Shown: positions 6,101 through 10,000 of the stretch, piece after piece
Numbering within the stretch: the stretch's first letter is position 1
Layout: the number at the start of each line of letters is the position of its first letter
Assembly: GCF_020216685.1 (NCBI RefSeq)
Contig: NZ_JAIWNS010000076.1
Location: forward strand, 1 to 10,000
DNA length: 10,000 bases
Origin: Methanospirillum hungatei
Lineage (GTDB): Archaea; Halobacteriota; Methanomicrobia; Methanomicrobiales; Methanospirillaceae
Direction of reading: 5' to 3'
The notes under the pieces: generated by a model
Databases searched by the model: none
The model's input: only the letters and a program-made list of their open reading frames with translations
Told to the model about the DNA's origin: nothing
Program-made: the position numbers and the translations under genes

Positions 6101-6967
6101 TCACTTTCGGAAATGAGAGTTTTTTGAGTGATTGATACCCTGATGATCGATCTTTGGAAGATACGATCTTGCAAGTTTTTCCAGTTCTTCAATCTCAAGT
6201 GGTTTGGGGATTACGAAATCTGTATTTATCATTATTTCTTCGGCAAGGGCCTGATATGTTGCAGAGAGGGGTGAATCAGGTGCAAACTCAATAACGGTCT
6301 GGTTATTTAATTCAGCATGTTGTACAAGGCCGCTCCTCGGGATATAAGCGATTATCTTCGATCCGACTGCAGATGCAAATGCTCCCACCAGTTTCTCTTC
6401 ATCTGGAAGATTTCTGCTGTTACAGATAACCCCCCCAAGTCTGCAGACCTGTCTGACATTCTGAGATATCCGTGAGATTGCTTTACATATATTATTAGCA
6501 GCATAGAGAGACATGAGTTCTCCGGAGGTCACAAGATATACCTCCTGAGCATATCCCTTCCGCATGGGCATAGCAAACCCGCCACAGACAACATCGCCCA
6601 GAACATCATACACAATGATGTCTTCATCAAATGCTGAAAGTCGTTCCAGGAGCTGAAAAGTAGCAATAATGCCTCTTCCTGCACAACCGACACCAGGCTC
6701 TGGTCCTCCGGCCTCCACGCACAAAACACCCTTATACCCGGTGAATACAACATCATCAAGGGTAAGGTTCTCTTCACCGCGTTCACGGATAAGATCCAAC
6801 ACCGTCGGGATAAGCATCCCTTTCATAAGCATCCGGGTACTATCACGTTTCGGATCACACCCAATCTGCATTACTGAAAGACCACGGTTTACCAGGGCTG
6901 CGGAAAGATTTGCTGATGTGGTGGATTTACCGATACCCCCCTTGCCATAGAGAGCGATCTGTTTCAT
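6101..6967 (-). CDS. NifH/BchL-family iron protein (non-nitrogenase type, possible F430 reductase subunit)
   Basis: This is an ATP-dependent [4Fe-4S] electron donor of the NifH family. It has the P-loop [11 protein letters not shown] (7-17), the switch I region [12 protein letters not shown] (36-47), the cluster ligand Cys95 in GVGCAGRG with Arg98 at the NifH ADP-ribosylation position, and Cys128 in [14 protein letters not shown] (121-134). The 288 residues are full length. DPKRDST, instead of the nitrogenase DPKADST, and the [14 protein letters not shown] block point away from true nitrogenase reductase and towards the methanogen NifH-like group. That group includes CfbC of coenzyme F430 synthesis, which works with CfbD. 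No NifD/CfbD-like partner is in the window, so CfbC is a candidate only. It follows the phosphoribulokinase gene by 40 bases with no clear promoter between, so the two are probably co-transcribed. The Lys/His-rich C-terminal tail is unusual. Confidence 0.88.
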   Translation of the reverse strand: MKQIALYGKGGIGKSTTSANLSAALVNRGLSVMQIGCDPKRDSTRMLMKGMLIPTVLDLIRERGEENLTLDDVVFTGYKGVLCVEAGGPEPGVGCAGRGIIATFQLLERLSAFDEDIIVYDVLGDVVCGGFAMPMRKGYAQEVYLVTSGELMSLYAANNICKAISRISQNVRQVCRLGGVICNSRNLPDEEKLVGAFASAVGSKIIAYIPRSGLVQHAELNNQTVIEFAPDSPLSATYQALAEEIMINTDFVIPKPLEIEELEKLARSYLPKIDHQGINHSKNSHFRK

Positions 6968-7007
6968 CCCTATTCAGTAATGATGCTGATTATTTGAGGT
7001 ATCCGGT

Positions 7008-7979
7008 TTATTGATCCAGGTGATTGGATAATGCTATTCTTCCATTGATTATCTGCCAGGAGAGTATCAGCCGTACGAGGTCGGTTCCGGTGATATGTTC
7101 CTGACCTCTGAAAATATTAATGGGTGATACACCGGTCTGGAATTCAATCTGCCGTTCTATCTTATGGATGGTGTCTGGCATCAGTTCTCCATCCACAACA
7201 AGAGCACGCATGTTTCGTGAATTCGGAGCATGGGAGATACACGATAATGAAAAATCATGGGATGATTTTTTAAATAAGTCACACAGGTCGATATTCAGTT
7301 CAATATCTTCAAAACAGTATTCTTGCGCAGGCATCGAGAGCATAACACGGTATACGTTGCGTTTCTCTCCCTCTTCCTTTCCATACGATGAGTAAAAAAT
7401 CTGAATAACTGCATCAGCCACGTTTCTTTGGGGGAAAACATATTGATAATAATCAGGCTCTCGCTGAAGTATTTCACGAAGAACTTCATCTTTATCGTAG
7501 TTCCGTTTCTTCATATCCCGCCGAATCTTCCAGTCATATTTGACATCCCGTTCCGGATCCACAAAGATGGTGTAATCGTAAAGCGCGCGAAGAGATTTTG
7601 TTGCGTATGGATGCAGCCCTTCGATTATGATAAATTTCGTTGGAGTAAATAATTCAGGTTCACCAAAGGTTCCATGATCATGCAGATATACCGGTTTTTG
7701 TATTGTTCTGCCTGCCTTCAAATCGACCAGATTTTCTTCCAGTAATTTCAGATTATTTGCTGAAAGGAGCAGAGGGGTTATGCCCATCTCACTCCGTGTT
7801 TTTCTATCATAGAGATGGTAATCATCTACCGTGATAGAAGAGACGAGCTCTTCACCAAATATTTCTGATATTGCCTGTGTAAACGTTGATTTACCTGAAC
7901 CCGAATCTCCTGCGACCCCTATAAGATAGACCAATGGAGAATTTCGAATAACGTCCTGGAAATTTTCAGGCTGACTCAT
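7008..7979 (-). CDS. prk: Phosphoribulokinase (archaeal type)
   Basis: Phosphoribulokinase phosphorylates ribulose 5-phosphate to ribulose 1,5-bisphosphate. The 323-residue protein has the P-loop GDSGSGKST (24-32), TVDDYHLYDR (50-59) with the catalytic-base Asp pair 52-53, and YLHDHGTF (98-105). IIIEGLHPY (117-125) is the Walker B-like strand, and KIRRDMKKRNY (151-161) gives the arginine cluster that binds phosphate. The TVDDYHxYDR block separates it from uridine kinase. Methanospirillum and relatives have an active phosphoribulokinase that feeds RubisCO in a reductive hexulose-phosphate pathway; I recall this from published work. No RubisCO gene is in the window. It lies 45 bases after fprA on the same strand and just ahead of the NifH-like gene. 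No clear Shine-Dalgarno site precedes the ATG. Confidence 0.9.
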   Translation of the reverse strand: MSQPENFQDVIRNSPLVYLIGVAGDSGSGKSTFTQAISEIFGEELVSSITVDDYHLYDRKTRSEMGITPLLLSANNLKLLEENLVDLKAGRTIQKPVYLHDHGTFGEPELFTPTKFIIIEGLHPYATKSLRALYDYTIFVDPERDVKYDWKIRRDMKKRNYDKDEVLREILQREPDYYQYVFPQRNVADAVIQIFYSSYGKEEGEKRNVYRVMLSMPAQEYCFEDIELNIDLCDLFKKSSHDFSLSCISHAPNSRNMRALVVDGELMPDTIHKIERQIEFQTGVSPINIFRGQEHITGTDLVRLILSWQIINGRIALSNHLDQ

Positions 7980-8007
7980 GATAAGGTTCAGGATCTCACG
8001 TTGCTTT

Positions 8008-8022
8008 GAAATTAAATTTTAA
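8008..8022 (-). promoter_or_regulatory. Possible TATA element between fprA and prk
   Basis: The minus strand reads CTTTAAAATTTAATT just after the fprA stop, about 36 bases before the prk ATG. It could give prk its own promoter with a leader of about 10 bases, or may simply be an AT-rich spacer with fprA read-through. Weak evidence. Confidence 0.25.
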
Positions 8023-8024
8023 AG

Positions 8025-9215
8025 TCACTTTAATATTGCTGGTTCAGAGGCATGTTTGCTTGCAATCATATCGGCAAGTTTCATAAGTTCATCCCTTGTT
8101 TTTTCATCAGGTGCACCCTGGATGTAAACCGGAGGTAGAATTTCAGCCTTGATATGAGGTATCATGGACTTGATTGTGTCAACTGTTTTCCCTCCCCATC
8201 CAAATGAGCCGATAATTGTTGCAAATTTGGTTTTTGGCTTTACCAGGTTTGCAAGATAGGCGGCATTGACCATTACCGGATGCGGACCGAACAGGACTGT
8301 AGGGGTTGCAAGAATCACAGTGGCTGCATCAACCAGTTCCATTGCAAGAAGTCCGGTGTCTGCATCCGTCAGATTGAATGGTTTTACTCCGATATTCCGT
8401 TCCATGAGCAGGTCGGTCATCATCCGAACCATCCGCTCAGTGCTGCCATGCATCGATACAAAGGGAATTAATACCTTATTTTTAACGGTATCAGAGGTCC
8501 ATTCTTTATATCTGTCTAATATCCACTTTGGATTATTGTGTAAGGGGCCGTGACTGGGTGCAATGATTGCAAGATCCATCTGAGAAATAGGTTCCAGATA
8601 CGTACTGATGCTCGAACGAAATGGCATCATAATTTCTGCGTAATATCGTTTGGCAGCGATCTCTGTCCGGCATGGTTCATCCATATAAAGAGAGGATGTG
8701 GCATAATGGGATCCAAAGAGATCACAGGAGAAGAGGATCTTATCTTCCGGGCAGTAGGTAATCATAGTCTCCGGCCAGTGAACCCAGGGATATTCGAAGA
8801 ACTGAAGTGTCATTCCTCCAAGGTTCAGAGAATCACCAGTTTTTACAACCTGCACTCTGCCCGCAGGAACATCAAGCAGATGGCCGATGAGATCTTTGCA
8901 TTTTTCTGTGCAGTACACTTTTGCTCCAGGAAACAGTTCTAGGAGTATTGGAAGACTTCCGGCATGATCCTGTTCTGCATGGTTGATTATGATAGCATCT
9001 ATCCGGTCACACCCTGCACGGACAATATTGGTAATAAATTCTTCTTCATGTGAAGGATCAACAGTGTCAATGAGAGCAGTTTTCTCAGTTCCTCTGACAA
9101 GATAGGAATTATATGATGTTCCATCCGGTAGGGGAATAAGACTATCAAAAAGTCTTCTGTCCCAATCAATAGTACCGATAGAGAAAATACGTTCAGTAAT
9201 TTTTCTGACTACCAT
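8025..9215 (-). CDS. fprA: F420H2 oxidase (flavodiiron protein FprA)
   Basis: FprA reduces oxygen to water with electrons from coenzyme F420H2, protecting methanogens from oxygen in the cytoplasm. The 396 residues split into an N-terminal metallo-beta-lactamase-like diiron domain (about 1-245) and a C-terminal flavodoxin domain (about 247-390). The diiron ligands are all visible: HAEQDH with His79, Glu81, Asp83 and His84, then His146 (WVHWPETM), Asp165 (SCDLFGSH) and His222 (PSHGPL). The flavodoxin part has SMHGSTERM (254-262) for the FMN phosphate and GSFGWGG (336-342) for the ring. There is no C-terminal rubredoxin or flavin reductase extension, as expected for the methanogen F420H2-using class. 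It is first in a minus-strand series with prk and the NifH-like gene and diverges from the gene at 9323. Confidence 0.96.
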   Translation of the reverse strand: MVVRKITERIFSIGTIDWDRRLFDSLIPLPDGTSYNSYLVRGTEKTALIDTVDPSHEEEFITNIVRAGCDRIDAIIINHAEQDHAGSLPILLELFPGAKVYCTEKCKDLIGHLLDVPAGRVQVVKTGDSLNLGGMTLQFFEYPWVHWPETMITYCPEDKILFSCDLFGSHYATSSLYMDEPCRTEIAAKRYYAEIMMPFRSSISTYLEPISQMDLAIIAPSHGPLHNNPKWILDRYKEWTSDTVKNKVLIPFVSMHGSTERMVRMMTDLLMERNIGVKPFNLTDADTGLLAMELVDAATVILATPTVLFGPHPVMVNAAYLANLVKPKTKFATIIGSFGWGGKTVDTIKSMIPHIKAEILPPVYIQGAPDEKTRDELMKLADMIASKHASEPAILK

Positions 9216-9256
9216 AGAGATCTCTCAATAACTTTTTAGATATGTACTCAGAAGAG

Positions 9257-9264
9257 TAAATAAA
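9257..9264 (-). promoter_or_regulatory. Candidate TATA box for fprA
   Basis: Minus-strand TTTATTTA lies 42-49 bases before the fprA ATG, predicting a leader of about 20 bases. The leader ends in the 10-bp palindrome AGAGATCTCT (9216-9225), directly against the start codon; its GAGA part may weakly serve as a ribosome site. Confidence 0.35.
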
Positions 9265-9293
9265 GCCCGTTATATGAGAGCTGTGACAGAAAA

Positions 9294-9300
9294 TTTATAT
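9294..9300 (+). promoter_or_regulatory. TATA box giving a probably leaderless message
   Basis: TTTATAT is centred about 26 bases before the ATG at 9323, the usual distance from TATA box to transcription start in archaea. No Shine-Dalgarno site lies between. The transcript of the exported protein gene therefore probably begins at or next to the ATG. Confidence 0.45.
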
Positions 9301-9322
9301 CCATGATGAATAATTTTCTTGT

Positions 9323-10000
9323 ATGAAGAAAGTTATTAGACTGAAAGAATTCAGGAATATCAGATTTATCTTCATATTGTTCATATTTTTGTCTCTGGTT
9401 CTATTCGGGTGGGGAGTAAGTAGTGCTTTTGAAGGAAAAGAAGAGTATGTGGACTTCATATCAGGGAATGTGACCTATGTAAGTTCCCCTCATTATGTTT
9501 CGATACCCCACATACAGCCTCCACCAGTACATCTGACAAATCCATTAAATGATGAATCCGGAATTGCTCCCGGTGTAATAATATATGGACGGATTCCAAA
9601 AAACGGACTGAATATTCTTATTATTGATAATGTGAACAATAACCAGGATATTGTATTTGGTCTTAAAAAACCACAATGGCCACATCCGGATTTTGCAATT
9701 CTGATACCCGGGGGTACATCCGTCAGAATAAAAGATATTCCTGATGGATCCTATGAGGCGTATCTTGCGACCGGTTCGGGATGGGACAGTTCTAAAAAAG
9801 TGTTTCTGAATGATCCTGCCTATTACCAGATTACTGAGCCGCTCTCACTGGAAACATCAGGAGAGGAGACAAGAGCAGGAAATCGTATAACCTATAAACG
9901 AATGTACATGTATTCGTACCACATTCAAAAGTTACTAAACGAAAATTCTTATCTCACCCCGATGGACGCAGGAGAATTTCCAAAATTCACCCTGTTTTCA
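9323..10000 (+). CDS. Exported or membrane-anchored protein of unknown function (3' end cut by window)
   Basis: The frame is open from the ATG at 9323 to the window end (226 residues visible). The N terminus is basic (MKKVIRLKEFRNIR) and is followed by a hydrophobic helix at about 15-35 (FIFILFIFLSLVLFGWGVSS), a signal peptide or anchor with no lipobox Cys. After a proline-rich linker (IPHIQPPPVHLTNP) comes a probable beta domain. It contains ILIIDNVNNNQDIVFGL, then IPGGTSVRIKDIPDGSYEAY, then LATGSGWDSSKKVFLNDPAY. The run from a short strand to a G-x-S-V-x-I-K-x-I-P-D-G-x-Y turn and ATGxxWD is one I recall from many uncharacterised extracytoplasmic bacterial and archaeal proteins, but I have no family name for it. 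A TATA box 26 bases upstream suggests a leaderless transcript. It diverges from fprA. No function is assigned. Confidence 0.75.
   Translation, partial: MKKVIRLKEFRNIRFIFILFIFLSLVLFGWGVSSAFEGKEEYVDFISGNVTYVSSPHYVSIPHIQPPPVHLTNPLNDESGIAPGVIIYGRIPKNGLNILIIDNVNNNQDIVFGLKKPQWPHPDFAILIPGGTSVRIKDIPDGSYEAYLATGSGWDSSKKVFLNDPAYYQITEPLSLETSGEETRAGNRITYKRMYMYSYHIQKLLNENSYLTPMDAGEFPKFTLFS

Noticed and set aside
6083..6104. Hairpin-like sequence (GTGAA...TTCAC, or GGG...CCC) at the NifH-like gene stop as a terminator
   Set aside because: The stem is only five pairs, overlaps the stop codon, and is not followed by a clear T run on the minus strand.
6101..6967. Calling the NifH-like gene nifH, as evidence of nitrogen fixation
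   Set aside because: The switch region reads DPKRDST rather than DPKADST, and no nifD, nifK or nif regulators are present in the window.

Overview
The window looks like chromosomal DNA from a hydrogenotrophic methanogenic archaeon, most likely a Methanospirillum-like member of the Methanomicrobiales. This is inferred from the gene content: diphthine synthase, an archaeal-type short NusA with two KH domains, a DUF357 protein, F420H2 oxidase FprA, an archaeal phosphoribulokinase and a NifH-like protein of the non-nitrogenase type. AT-rich archaeal TATA-like boxes and moderate GC content agree with it. I could not run a database search. I see no rRNA, tRNA, CRISPR array, insertion sequence or phage gene; this is a compact housekeeping region.

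Layout. 1-1641 (+): the 3' part of a COG2108-type radical SAM protein runs by an ATGA overlap into a catalytic-type cis-prenyltransferase (UppS family). 1644-2270 (-): tail to tail with it, two bases away, is a second cis-prenyltransferase homologue that lacks the catalytic DGNRR motif and the RTxGExRxSN motif but keeps the C-terminal RxG motif. 2271-2508: a divergent intergenic region with a 36-bp imperfect palindrome. 2509-4539 (+): a RecA/KaiC-fold protein without a Walker A motif, diphthine synthase (dphB), and a protein made of two tandem DUF357 units. 9215-4536 (-): on the other strand, in transcription order, fprA, phosphoribulokinase, a NifH-like iron protein, a small unknown protein, nusA and hisE. 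9323-10000 (+): the 5' part of an exported or membrane-anchored protein diverges from fprA.

How the genes fit together. The two prenyltransferase homologues probably form a heteromeric enzyme for the polyprenyl carrier lipid used in glycosylation: one subunit has the substrate and metal residues, the other the RxG tail. This is the most interesting point in the window. DphB makes the diphthamide precursor on elongation factor 2. FprA removes oxygen with F420H2. Phosphoribulokinase makes ribulose 1,5-bisphosphate, in methanogens tied to a RubisCO-linked hexulose-phosphate route. The NifH-like protein is an ATP-driven low-potential electron donor, possibly for coenzyme F430 synthesis. nusA and hisE are translationally coupled, with hisE starting at TTG behind a strong Shine-Dalgarno site.

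No stretch over 300 bases lacks a gene. The larger gaps (2271-2508, 5288-5529, 5941-6100, 9216-9322) hold promoters, one palindrome and no convincing RNA gene.
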